In this document: positions 10,294-18,005 of the stretch, piece after piece
Numbering within the stretch: the first letter of the stretch is position 1
How the letters are laid out: every line of letters starts with the position of its first letter
NCBI RefSeq assembly: GCF_017487345.1
Contig: NZ_CP062006.1
Span: forward strand, 750,001-814,000
DNA: 64,000 nt
Direction: 5' to 3'
DNA from: Brevundimonas pondensis
GTDB taxonomy: Bacteria > Pseudomonadota > Alphaproteobacteria > Caulobacterales > Caulobacteraceae
Notes under the pieces: model-generated
The model's database searches: none
What the model saw: the letters and a program-made list of their open reading frames with translations, nothing else
Told to the model about the DNA's origin: nothing
Made by a program: the position numbers and the translations under genes

Positions 10294-10974
10294 ATGCATT
10301 CACCCGTCATCTCGCCTCAAATCTACGCCATGCGACCCGATTTCGCGGCGCTCAGCATCAGCGTCGTCGGTGCGCAAAATGCGGCGAGCGATCCCTGGTG
10401 CACGGAACAGCTTCGACTGGCCTGTGCAGACGAGGGGCCGGAATGGCTGGAGGCTCATTTGGAAGCCTGGCGTGACGCCTATCGGGCTTTCGGCGCCAAG
10501 CCCCAGCGGACGCCGTGCTCGGTCGAGGCCTTGCGCAAGCGAGCGCTGCGGGACGGTATTCTGCCGCCCATGAACGCTGTCGTCGACCTCTACAATGCGA
10601 TCAGTCTTCGCTACGGCCTGCCGATCGGTGGTGAGGACGCTCATGCTTATTCCGGGACGCCACGGCTGGTTGTTGCGGGCGGCATGGAGCCCTTTGATAC
10701 GACCCGGAGCGGCGAATCTGAGGTGGAGACCGTGGAGGCCGGCGAGGTTGTCTGGTGTGATGACCGCGGCGTCACCTGCCGGCGCTGGAACTGGCGCCAG
10801 GGCGTCCGCACCCGCATCACCGATGAAAGCACAGCCATGTGGTTCGTCCTCGAGCGACTGGAGTCCATGCCGATCTCTGCGCTGCTTCAGGCCGGGGAAG
10901 ACCTGATCGCAGGATTGAAGCGTCTGGCTCCCTCCCTGGAAGCGACGATGCAGTTGCTCCGGCGCCCTGATTGA
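10294..10974 (+). CDS. B3/4-domain protein (PheRS beta-like editing fold)
   Basis: A 226-residue soluble protein with the free-standing B3/4 domain otherwise found in the phenylalanyl-tRNA synthetase beta subunit. Visible elements are FGAKPQRTPCSVEALRKRAL, PPMNAVVDLYNAISLRYGLP and ESTAMWFVLERLE. Stand-alone members are suspected to act on mischarged tRNAs or amino-acid derivatives. It starts 25 bases after the LysE stop behind a GAGG ribosome-binding site, so it is probably co-transcribed with the exporter. A link to non-canonical amino acids is inference. Confidence 0.82.
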   Translation: MHSPVISPQIYAMRPDFAALSISVVGAQNAASDPWCTEQLRLACADEGPEWLEAHLEAWRDAYRAFGAKPQRTPCSVEALRKRALRDGILPPMNAVVDLYNAISLRYGLPIGGEDAHAYSGTPRLVVAGGMEPFDTTRSGESEVETVEAGEVVWCDDRGVTCRRWNWRQGVRTRITDESTAMWFVLERLESMPISALLQAGEDLIAGLKRLAPSLEATMQLLRRPD

Positions 10975-11053
10975 TCGTCACAAAGCGAAGCCAAGCCTGA
11001 TTTGAACCGAGCGCCGAACCTGACCTCATGGGCGTGGATTGTGGAGATTTTGC

Positions 11054-11932
11054 ATGGCGCTGTTTTCGGGCCTCTCGGCCTTTCCCATTACCCCGATGAC
11101 GTCCGGAGGCGAGGTGATCGCGCCTGATCTTCAGCGGCTCGTGCGCAGGATCGAGGCGGGCGGCGCCGATTCCGTCGGTCTGCTGGGCAGCACCGGGACC
11201 TATATGTTCCTTAGCCGTGATGAGCGGCGGCGCGCGGTGGCGGCCGCCGTAGAGGTCGCGGTTTCCATTCCGATCATCGTCGGCGTCGGGGCAATGCGGA
11301 CGGATGAAGCCCAGGCCCTGGCGCATGACGCGGCGACAGAGGGGGCGGCCGGCTTGCTGCTCGCGCCGGTCAGCTATACCCCGTTGACCGAGGAAGAGGT
11401 CTTCCGCCATTTCCTTGCGGTCGCGTCCGCCACTGACCTGCCGCTCTGCATCTACAGCAATCCGGGCACGACGAACTTCACCTTCAGTCCGGACCTGGTT
11501 GCACGCCTGACTGCGATCCCGAGCATAGCCGCGATCAAGCTGCCGCTGCCTGCGAACGGGAGCATTGCATCCGACCTGGCGGCTTTCCGGGCGGCGGCGC
11601 CCGACCTGTCCATCGGCTACAGCGGCGATTGGGGTTGCAAGGAGGCGCTGCTGGCGGGGGCCGATTGCTGGTACAGCGTGGCGGGCGGACTGTTTCCAGA
11701 ACAGGCCGCCGCCCTGACGACGGCGGCCATGAAGAATGATCGGGAGACGGCGGGCCATTGTGATGACGTTTTCGCCGACTTGTGGAAGCTGTTCCGCGAG
11801 CAGGGCAGTCTTCGATTGATGTACGCGGCTGCGAACTTGATGGGGCTGACGCAGGCACAACCGCCAAAGCCGCTGCAACCGCTGGAAGAGACGTTGCAAG
11901 CTCGGCTCGCCCGCGTGTTGCCAAACTCCTGA
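11054..11932 (+). CDS. Dihydrodipicolinate synthase family (DapA-like) lyase
   Basis: A 292-residue TIM-barrel protein. The family's Schiff-base lysine is K162 (AAIKLPLP) and the catalytic tyrosine Y134 (CIYSNPGTTN). The substrate loop reads GSTGTYMFLS where true DapA has GTTGE, so this is more likely a paralogue using another keto-acid than the housekeeping enzyme. The ATG at 11054 has GGAG ten bases upstream; an earlier TTG is open. It follows the LysE and B3/4 genes. Confidence 0.82.
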   Translation: MALFSGLSAFPITPMTSGGEVIAPDLQRLVRRIEAGGADSVGLLGSTGTYMFLSRDERRRAVAAAVEVAVSIPIIVGVGAMRTDEAQALAHDAATEGAAGLLLAPVSYTPLTEEEVFRHFLAVASATDLPLCIYSNPGTTNFTFSPDLVARLTAIPSIAAIKLPLPANGSIASDLAAFRAAAPDLSIGYSGDWGCKEALLAGADCWYSVAGGLFPEQAAALTTAAMKNDRETAGHCDDVFADLWKLFREQGSLRLMYAAANLMGLTQAQPPKPLQPLEETLQARLARVLPNS

Positions 11933-12096
11933 GCCAGCGGATGGCGGGGATCGATCGTGCTCTCAATGCTCAGTGGTTGATCTGTTCGCGATGAGGAACA
12001 TGGCCGCACGACGTCAGTATCAACTCCGTCCCGCCTGCGCCGGCACATGACCCACCCGCCCCCAGCGCTCAAGCTGGAGGCGGATGAGGTGAGAAG

Positions 12097-12258
12097 TCAG
12101 GCGCTCAGCCTGGCCGTGAAGAAGGGCGCCAGGACGGAGACGGCCTCGGCGACGTATTTCTCGCCGTCGTAGAGGTCCATGTGGTTGGCGCCTTCGACGA
12201 CGTGCAGGCTCTTGTCCGTGCTGGCGGCGCGGGTGCGCGAGGCGGTGGCGGACAGCAT
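12097..12258 (-). pseudogene. Alpha/beta-hydrolase, C-terminal remnant
   Basis: The leftward frame encodes only the last ~50 residues of a hydrolase, including KSLHVVEGANHMDLYDG with the catalytic-histidine loop, then VSVLAPFF. The same region of the intact hydrolase at 33974-35053 reads KELMIIPGASHVDLYD. The first ~250 residues, including the nucleophile, are missing. Homology stops near 12256, exactly where rightward LysR homology begins. Confidence 0.7.
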
Positions 12259-12706
12259 GATCGCCGTGCCGATAAGTCCGCCCATGCGCCTGGCGGTGGT
12301 CGGCTCGCCCGCCTACCTGGCCGTTCGTCCGGCGCCGCAGACACCCCATGACCTCGACAGCCACGAATGCGTCGCCTTCCGGCCCGGCGTCCAGGGGCCG
12401 ATCATGAAGTGGGAATTCAGCGACCCTGAGACCGGCCGGGATTTCACGATCGAACCGCCGACGGTCTTCATCACCAATGCGGATGAAACCATGCTCAGCG
12501 CCGGCCTCCAGGGGCTGGGCCTGGTTCAGCACATGGAGTGTGTGGTGCGCGAGCATGTCGCCGCCGGCGCCCTGATCCCGGTGCTGGACGCCTGGTGCCC
12601 GCCCTTCGACGGCTTCGATCTCTACCTGCCCTCCCGCGAGCAGATGGCGCCCAAGATGAGGGCCCTGGTGGACTTCCTCATCGAGAAGCGGCGCGCGCTC
12701 GAATAG
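12257..12706 (+). pseudogene. LysR-family regulator, C-terminal remnant
   Basis: About 150 residues of a LysR effector-binding domain are present: MRLAVVGSPAYLAVRP, then HECVAFRPG, LQGLGLVQHMECVV and a C-terminal FDGFDLYLPSREQMAPKM. The HTH and the first half of the effector domain are missing. Codon use and reading frame are otherwise intact to the stop. It faces away from the hydrolase remnant, as expected if both came from a divergent pair that lost its middle. Confidence 0.75.
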
Positions 12707-12784
12707 GCGGGCGGCAATGACTGGCAGATCGATTGTCGTGTTTAAGGAACGATGCCAATGACAGCTGTTCGCGCATTCCGGGTG

Positions 12785-14725
12785 CTAGCGTTCCGATCTG
12801 GACGGTGAGCCTACATAGCGATTCAGGAACTTCAGATAGGCTTCCTGAGCCGTCACCCGGTTTTCGCGTCGGCGAAAGCCATGCCCTTCGTCGGGAAAGA
12901 CCACATATTCCACCGGCGTGCCGTTGGCCCTGACGGCAGCGACCATTTCATCACTTTCGATCTTGAGGACGCGAGGGTCGTTGGCGCCCTGAACGACCAG
13001 AAGCGGTTTGACGATGTTCGCGGCGTGGAACAGGGGCGAGATGCGGCGGTGGCGCTCGGCGTCGGTCGCGGGGTCGCCCATCTCGTCGTAGAGGGCGGTG
13101 CGGCGCGATTCAGGCAGGCGCGCGGCCTCCTCCAGGGTGCGGGTCCAGTTGGTGACGCCGAAGATGTCGATGGCGGCCTCAAAGGCCTGGGGATGGAAGG
13201 CCTGTGCGGCCAGGGCCAGGTAGCCGCCGTAGGAGGCGCCCATCACCGCCACCTGGTTGTCGGCGACCCAGTCCTGATCGCGCAGCCATTGGCCGCCAGC
13301 GACCACGTCGCGCAGGTCGGCCTCACCGTGGGCGCGATTATCCATGCGGAAGAAGGTCTTGCCGTAGCCCGACGAGCCGCGATTATTGACCGCCAGGACG
13401 GCGTAGCCGTGATTGACCAGATGCTGGATGATCGGCGAATAGTCCCGGCGCGCCTGACCGCCCGGTCCGCCGTGAACCATGACCACGCCCGGCGTCGGCG
13501 CGTCGGCCGAGGCTCCCTTGGGGCGATAGAGGTTGGCCGGGATCGTCACTCCGCCTTCGCCCTGGAAGTGAACGACCACGGCCTCGACGAGGTCTTCCTC
13601 CTTCATCGCCGGGTTCAGGGCATGGGTCAGCCTTCGGGTCTCGCCCGTCGTCAGGTCGGCGACGAAGACGTCCGCGGGCGAGGTGGAGGAGGACACGGTG
13701 AAGACGATTTGTCCTTCGTCCTGGCGGAAGCGCACCGCGCCGATGTCGCCCGCCGGGACGCCCTTCAGGGCGATGGGCGCGCCGGTGGTCATGTCCGTGA
13801 CGGTCATCTCCGTCCGAGCGTCGGCGTTGAAGGCGGACACTCGGTATCGGCCGGACGGAGAGAAGTGGGCGGCGATGACGTCCCAGTCGCCTTTCAGCTC
13901 CTCGGTGATCGCGCCGTCGGCCAGGGCGTAGCGATAGGCCCGACCGAACTCGCCCACGCCGTCAGAGCCGAAAATCAGGGCGGAAGAATCGGGCGTGAAG
14001 TCAAAGACATGATGGCGGACCATCTCGACATGAGGGGTGATCAGGCGAGGCTCGCCCCCCTGGGCCAGGTCCGCGAGATAGAGGTCGCTGTCGGCCGAGC
14101 CGGACTGTCGGCGCAGGGCGATCCAGCGTCCGTCTGGCGAGATCGCCTCGATCAGCATGCCGGGGTTCTGAAACAGCAGGCGGCTTTCGTAGGTGATGGG
14201 ATCGAGCGCCAGGATGTCCGGGGCGCGGCGATCCGGCGCCGTGGACGTGATCCAGATCGTGGACCGATCGCCGCTCCAGCCCAGCAGGTCCGACGTCACC
14301 CGCCCCTCGGGCGTCAGGTCGCGCAAGCCTCCGTCGCGTTCGCGCACATAGAGACGAGTGCGTTCGTCGCCGCCCTTGTCCGAGATCACCAGGGTCCGCT
14401 CGTCCCCAGGAAACCAGCTCAGGGCCTGTATGGCGTTGGTGGTCGAAGTCGTCAGGGCTACGGGGTCTCCGCCGTCCACCGGAACGGCGTAGGCGTTGAA
14501 CACGCCCGATCGGTCGCTGGTCATCAGGACGAACCGGCCGTCGGGAGAAAAGGCGAGGCCTGAGCCGCCGGCCAGTCGGTGGTCGATCGTCTCATAGAAC
14601 TGCGCGGCGCTGTAGGCGGCGGGCCTGGAGGCCGAGGCTTCGGCGACGGCGGCGGTTCCTGCGGCCAGAGCCAGAACGAGGCTAGACGCCAGGCATGCGA
14701 AAAGGCGCGCTTGTGAGCGGGTCAT
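12785..14725 (-). CDS. S9-family prolyl-oligopeptidase-type serine peptidase, exported
   Basis: A 646-residue protein. Residues 1-30 form a signal peptide, followed by a beta-propeller of WD40/PD40-like repeats (LAFSPDGRFVLMTSDRSGVF, ISPDGRWIALRR) and a C-terminal alpha/beta-hydrolase. Ser498 sits in GASYGGYLAL, the acid is probably in GANDPRVL and the histidine in DEGHGFRR. It would cleave short peptides or acylaminoacyl peptides in the periplasm. It lies 34 bases downstream of the small membrane ORF at the end of the GntR-ABC-DedA operon and may be read with it. Confidence 0.93.
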   Translation of the reverse strand: MTRSQARLFACLASSLVLALAAGTAAVAEASASRPAAYSAAQFYETIDHRLAGGSGLAFSPDGRFVLMTSDRSGVFNAYAVPVDGGDPVALTTSTTNAIQALSWFPGDERTLVISDKGGDERTRLYVRERDGGLRDLTPEGRVTSDLLGWSGDRSTIWITSTAPDRRAPDILALDPITYESRLLFQNPGMLIEAISPDGRWIALRRQSGSADSDLYLADLAQGGEPRLITPHVEMVRHHVFDFTPDSSALIFGSDGVGEFGRAYRYALADGAITEELKGDWDVIAAHFSPSGRYRVSAFNADARTEMTVTDMTTGAPIALKGVPAGDIGAVRFRQDEGQIVFTVSSSTSPADVFVADLTTGETRRLTHALNPAMKEEDLVEAVVVHFQGEGGVTIPANLYRPKGASADAPTPGVVMVHGGPGGQARRDYSPIIQHLVNHGYAVLAVNNRGSSGYGKTFFRMDNRAHGEADLRDVVAGGQWLRDQDWVADNQVAVMGASYGGYLALAAQAFHPQAFEAAIDIFGVTNWTRTLEEAARLPESRRTALYDEMGDPATDAERHRRISPLFHAANIVKPLLVVQGANDPRVLKIESDEMVAAVRANGTPVEYVVFPDEGHGFRRRENRVTAQEAYLKFLNRYVGSPSRSER

Positions 14726-14759
14726 GGAAGGTCTCTGTGATGGAGGGATAGGAAGGCGG

Positions 14760-14873
14760 TCAGGACCGCGAGCGTGGCCGGCTCAAGGCGACGGCGCAGC
14801 AGATCAGGAGCCAGAGGCTTGTGCCGAGAAGCAGTTCAGGAACCTCGACAGACAGAAGAAGGGGCGCGGTCAT
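14760..14873 (-). CDS. Small hydrophobic protein, 37 residues, end of DedA operon
   Basis: The ATG at 14873 overlaps the DedA stop in ATGA, the arrangement used between other genes of this operon. The translation starts MTAPLLLSVEVPELLLG, runs through a single TM segment (LLLGTSLWLLICCAVAL) and ends in an arginine-rich tail (SRPRSRS). Length, overlap, hydrophobicity and positive tail suit a one-pass membrane protein. No family is recognised. Confidence 0.45.
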   Translation of the reverse strand: MTAPLLLSVEVPELLLGTSLWLLICCAVALSRPRSRS

Positions 14874-15493
14874 GTCGGGCGCGGAATTTCGCCTGATTGA
14901 TCATCGAGCAGGGGCTGGAGGATCAGCAGGCAGCCCAGGCTCATGACGGCGACGGCCGCAATCCAGGGGCCAGGATTCCACCCGTTCAGGCCGCCGGCTG
15001 CGACATACCCCGGCGCCAGCATGGCGGGCGTCCAGATCAGGGCCGACAGTACATTGGCGACATGGAAACGGCCCTTGCCCATGCCGGTCGCGCCGGCGAT
15101 CAGGGGGACGACGGCCTGGAGGGGACCCAGGAAGCGCCCCATGAAGATGGACGCCGCGCCGTAACGCCGGAAATAGAGGCGGGCGCGGGCCACCGACTTG
15201 CGCTGAGACCGCAGACGCCTGTGGCGCCAGATCGCCGGTCCCGCGCGCCGCCCCAGATGATAGGACAGGGCCTCGCCCAGGACGGCGCCGACGCATCCCC
15301 AGAACAGCACCGGCCCCAGCGGCAGGAGCTCGGTCGCCACGAGGACGCCCGTCGCCGCCATCAAGGCGGTGGCCGGCACGAAGGCGCCGACCAGCACCAG
15401 GGATTCTCCGAAGGTCATCAGGCCCAGCAGAGGTCCGGCCCAGGCGGCGTTTCGTGCGATGAAGGCGGCGGCGTCGTGAATGAAGCCTTCCAT
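14870..15493 (-). CDS. DedA-family membrane protein
   Basis: A 207-residue inner-membrane protein. Family motifs are FGESLVLVGAFVPATALM near the N-terminus, GAVLGEALSYHLGRRAG, and FRRYGAASIFMGRFLGPLQA with the conserved arginine. DedA proteins are implicated in undecaprenyl-phosphate or other lipid flipping and in membrane homeostasis. The start MEGFIHD at 15493 is two bases from the permease stop; the frame is open upstream but the family begins here. Confidence 0.9.
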   Translation of the reverse strand: MEGFIHDAAAFIARNAAWAGPLLGLMTFGESLVLVGAFVPATALMAATGVLVATELLPLGPVLFWGCVGAVLGEALSYHLGRRAGPAIWRHRRLRSQRKSVARARLYFRRYGAASIFMGRFLGPLQAVVPLIAGATGMGKGRFHVANVLSALIWTPAMLAPGYVAAGGLNGWNPGPWIAAVAVMSLGCLLILQPLLDDQSGEIPRPT

Positions 15494-15495
15494 CC

Positions 15496-16215
15496 TCAGC
15501 CCTCCCTGTGACGCAGGGAGACCAGGGCGACAGCGGTCAGGCTCAACCCGAACCAGAACAGCAGGGCGACGGCCCAGTTCATGCTCGACGCGCCGCCGCT
15601 CAAAACGCGCTCCAGCCCCAGATCGCCGTGGAGGATGACCTGGATCGAGGGCTCCAGAGGGGCGCTGAGGTCGAAGGCCGAGAGCAGGGCGAAAGCCAGG
15701 ACCAGGCCGAGGCTCCAGCGCAGCGGATGACGCAGGGCCAGAACCAGGGCGCTGCCCAGCAGGTAGGCCGTCGCCACGGACCCCAGCGGAACCAGCCACC
15801 GCCAGGCCGCCCCGATGGTCGGTGAACCCGCCGCCAGCGCCAGAAGGTTGAAGAGGATAACGACGGCCGCCGCCAGACCCAGGGCCCAGACCGCGCCGGC
15901 GCAAACCCTGATCAGGATGTGCTTGCGGCGCTCGACGGGCATGAACAGGAAGTCGCCGCGATCGAACAGCCGCTCCTTGCTCCAGAGCCTGAAGGGCAGA
16001 AGGAAGGCGGCGGCCGGCAGCAGGAAGTTCAGCTCAGTGGGGTAGTCCAGGGCCGCGTCGCGCTGCATCAGCAGGCCCAGGGCCATGATCGCCGTGGGGC
16101 TGAGGATCAGGGCCAGGCCGATCAGCTCGGGGCGCAGGATCCGGCCCATCTTCCTGAGCTGCAGTTGAAAGACGGCGGCCGCGCGCGGCGGCTCGTGCTG
16201 AAGGCTGGAATTCAT
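15496..16215 (-). CDS. ABC transporter permease subunit (ABC-2-like)
   Basis: A 239-residue protein with about six hydrophobic segments and a soluble N-terminus (MNSSLQHEPPRAAAVFQLQL). WSKERLFDRGDFLFMPVERR lies between the second and third helices. It overlaps the ATPase gene by four bases and is followed by DedA. With a YtrA-like GntR regulator and a solo ATPase this resembles YtrABC-type exporters responding to cell-envelope stress. Substrate is unknown. Confidence 0.8.
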   Translation of the reverse strand: MNSSLQHEPPRAAAVFQLQLRKMGRILRPELIGLALILSPTAIMALGLLMQRDAALDYPTELNFLLPAAAFLLPFRLWSKERLFDRGDFLFMPVERRKHILIRVCAGAVWALGLAAAVVILFNLLALAAGSPTIGAAWRWLVPLGSVATAYLLGSALVLALRHPLRWSLGLVLAFALLSAFDLSAPLEPSIQVILHGDLGLERVLSGGASSMNWAVALLFWFGLSLTAVALVSLRHREG

Positions 16216-17135
16216 GACGCCGCTCCCTGGCGCATCAGATGGACGACGGCGTCGTGGAGGGTGAGGGAGGCGATATCCCGAACCTCGCCGCCGGATGCGG
16301 CGATGCGTGCGGCGACCTCTGTCTCGTCGCCGCGGATGACCCAGCTGTGCTCGCGGCCGAACCGGCTGCGATGCAGGACATTGGAAATGTCGGGCGCGGT
16401 CTCCCATCCCTCGGGTGCGCGGATGCGATAGGCCTTCACGGTGTCCCGCAAGGCGTCGCGGGGCGCTTGTGTCGTCAGGCGACCGTGGGACAGGACCCCG
16501 ACCTGATCGACCAGGGCGTCCAGTTCATAGATCAGGTGAGTGGAGACCAGGATGGTGCAGCCGGTCTGGGACAGATGATCAGAGACTAGCTCCAGCACCG
16601 TGTCGCGCGCCGCCGGGTCCAGACCGTCGCTGGGCTCGTCCAGCAGCAGCAGGGGCGGGCGGTGCGCCAGGGCGGCCACGATCTGCGCGCGCCGCGTCTG
16701 TCCCTTGGACAACTGGCCGATCCGCCGAGAGACGTCGATGTCCAGACGACGACACAGGGCGTCGGCGTACCCGGCGTCCCAGGCCGGGTAATAGACGGTG
16801 CGTTCGGCGAGCCAGCGCTCCACCGTCATCCAGCGCGGCCCCATGCCGAAGCCTTCGGGCACATAGCCGACGCGGGCGCGGACGCGCGCGCCGTGCCGGT
16901 CCGTCGCCAGACCCGTGACCTCGGCCCGGCCGCTCGTCGGCTGTTCCAGATTCAGGAGAAGGCGCAACAGGGTGGACTTCCCGGCCCCGTTCTCGCCCGC
17001 CAGCATATAGACGGCGCCTTCGGGAACCCGGAGGTCGACAGCCTCCAAGGCGGTGGATCGCCCATAGAGCTTGGACAGGGCGTGGGTCGCGACGGCGAGG
17101 CTGGCTTCGTCGATGGAAGGGGAGGGCGTGGTCAT
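16212..17135 (-). CDS. ABC transporter ATP-binding protein
   Basis: A 307-residue ATPase with Walker A GENGAGKST, signature QLSKGQTRR (the LSGGQ position) and Walker B LLLLDEPSDGLDP. The C-terminal ~80 residues form an extra domain common in exporter ATPases of the YtrB/CcmA class. It overlaps GntR upstream and the permease downstream, each by four bases. It powers the neighbouring permease. Confidence 0.95.
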   Translation of the reverse strand: MTTPSPSIDEASLAVATHALSKLYGRSTALEAVDLRVPEGAVYMLAGENGAGKSTLLRLLLNLEQPTSGRAEVTGLATDRHGARVRARVGYVPEGFGMGPRWMTVERWLAERTVYYPAWDAGYADALCRRLDIDVSRRIGQLSKGQTRRAQIVAALAHRPPLLLLDEPSDGLDPAARDTVLELVSDHLSQTGCTILVSTHLIYELDALVDQVGVLSHGRLTTQAPRDALRDTVKAYRIRAPEGWETAPDISNVLHRSRFGREHSWVIRGDETEVAARIAASGGEVRDIASLTLHDAVVHLMRQGAAS

Positions 17136-17512
17136 TTGAGCGGGGCTTTCGAGGAGTCGACCGAGCGGATCGCCTGAATGAACTGTTCCGTGTTCAGGCC
17201 CAGGCGCGCGGCCTCGACCAGCGACCGTTGCGCCAGTTCATGGGCCAGGGCGGTACGGTCGTCGTCGATCTGGCGCGCGGAGCCGACGAAGGTTCCCTGT
17301 CCGCGCTGGACATAGGCCAGGCCCTCCCGCTCCAGTTCGCGATAGGCCTGGGCCACCGTGTTGGGGTTGACCTTCAGGCTGGCGGCCAACTGGCGGACGG
17401 AAGGCAGGGGATCGCCGCTGACGAGCGCGCCGGCGGCCATGCCGCGCCGGACCTCGTCCATGATCTGGACGTAGATGGGGCGACTGTCCGATGGGTTGAT
17501 AGAGAAGCTCAA
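17132..17512 (-). CDS. YtrA-type GntR regulator
   Basis: A 126-residue short GntR protein. The winged helix (IYVQIMDEVRRGMAAGALVSGD, LPSVRQLAASLKVNPNTVAQ) is followed by a ~50-residue dimerisation tail, the YtrA architecture. Such proteins repress their own ABC-transporter operon and respond to envelope-active compounds. A perfect 11-base inverted repeat lies 12 bases before the start. Confidence 0.92.
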   Translation of the reverse strand: MSFSINPSDSRPIYVQIMDEVRRGMAAGALVSGDPLPSVRQLAASLKVNPNTVAQAYRELEREGLAYVQRGQGTFVGSARQIDDDRTALAHELAQRSLVEAARLGLNTEQFIQAIRSVDSSKAPLK

Positions 17513-17524
17513 TGCGGGATGTCC

Positions 17525-17556
17525 GATTGGTGTATCGGTGAACTAATACACCAATC
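17525..17556. promoter_or_regulatory. GntR (YtrA) operator
   Basis: GATTGGTGTAT and ATACACCAATC are perfect reverse complements separated by ten bases, immediately upstream of the GntR start. A further half site (AATACACCG) follows at 17568-17576. YtrA-type operators commonly have a GTGTA...TACAC core, so autoregulation is likely. Confidence 0.75.
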
Positions 17557-17620
17557 TGAGGTCGTCAATACACCGACTGCCTGCAAGGAACTGGGAGACG
17601 GACGGTTCACTAACCGGTCG

Positions 17621-17794
17621 TCAGTCCCCGACGTGAACTCGGATATCGTAACTCAGTGAACGCAAGGACTTGCTGGTCCGGCCATTTCGAGGCGGGGAGG
17701 CGACAGCTGCGTCCACGCGTTCGACCCGGTCGCCTGCATTCTCCAGGATTTCACGGAGATAGAGGCCGTTCACGCCCCCCAAAACAAACCTCAA
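17621..17794 (-). pseudogene. Possible N-terminal fragment of a PLD-like (HKD) protein
   Basis: The frame from TTG 17794 reads LRFVLGGVNGLYLREILE and then NAGDRVERVDAAVA before losing similarity and stopping at 17621. The pattern GGxxGxYLRxILExA...RVxAAVA is remembered from the start of PLD-like nuclease-family proteins of ~400 residues, where the text continues AYAT. Here it becomes SPPRNGRT, so only ~30 residues look conserved. Confidence 0.3.
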
Positions 17795-18005
17795 ACTCGC
17801 CCCCTCAGCTGCACCATGCGCCCTGCCACCATCAAGGGTGGTGCAACTCGGGTCTAGTTTGTTTGCGATTTGGCGGTGCGGTTCCCGGCCCCTCTGTCTG
17901 CACAGGTTCTGCATGGCTTCTGCTGTGAAGCTCGACCGTCCAATCATCGCGGCTTGATGCCGCGTGGCGACAAGGGCGTCTCTGAAAAGGAGGCGCCGTC
18001 CGCCC
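17795..18005. other. Intergenic stretch before the DUF4153 gene
   Basis: No gene is recognised. It should contain the promoter of the rightward DUF4153/two-component operon. AAGGAGG at 17987-17993 is a strong ribosome-binding site that supports the GTG start at 18006 instead of the upstream GTG at 17964. Confidence 0.5.

Noticed and set aside
12881..14563. 560-residue rightward frame opposite the S9 peptidase
   Set aside because: Antisense shadow; the leftward peptidase has a signal peptide and catalytic triad.
17669..17684. Possible further copy of the ACTTGC cluster element
   Set aside because: Only GACTTGC is shared and the AT-rich middle and GAC end are missing; it lies far from the catabolic genes.
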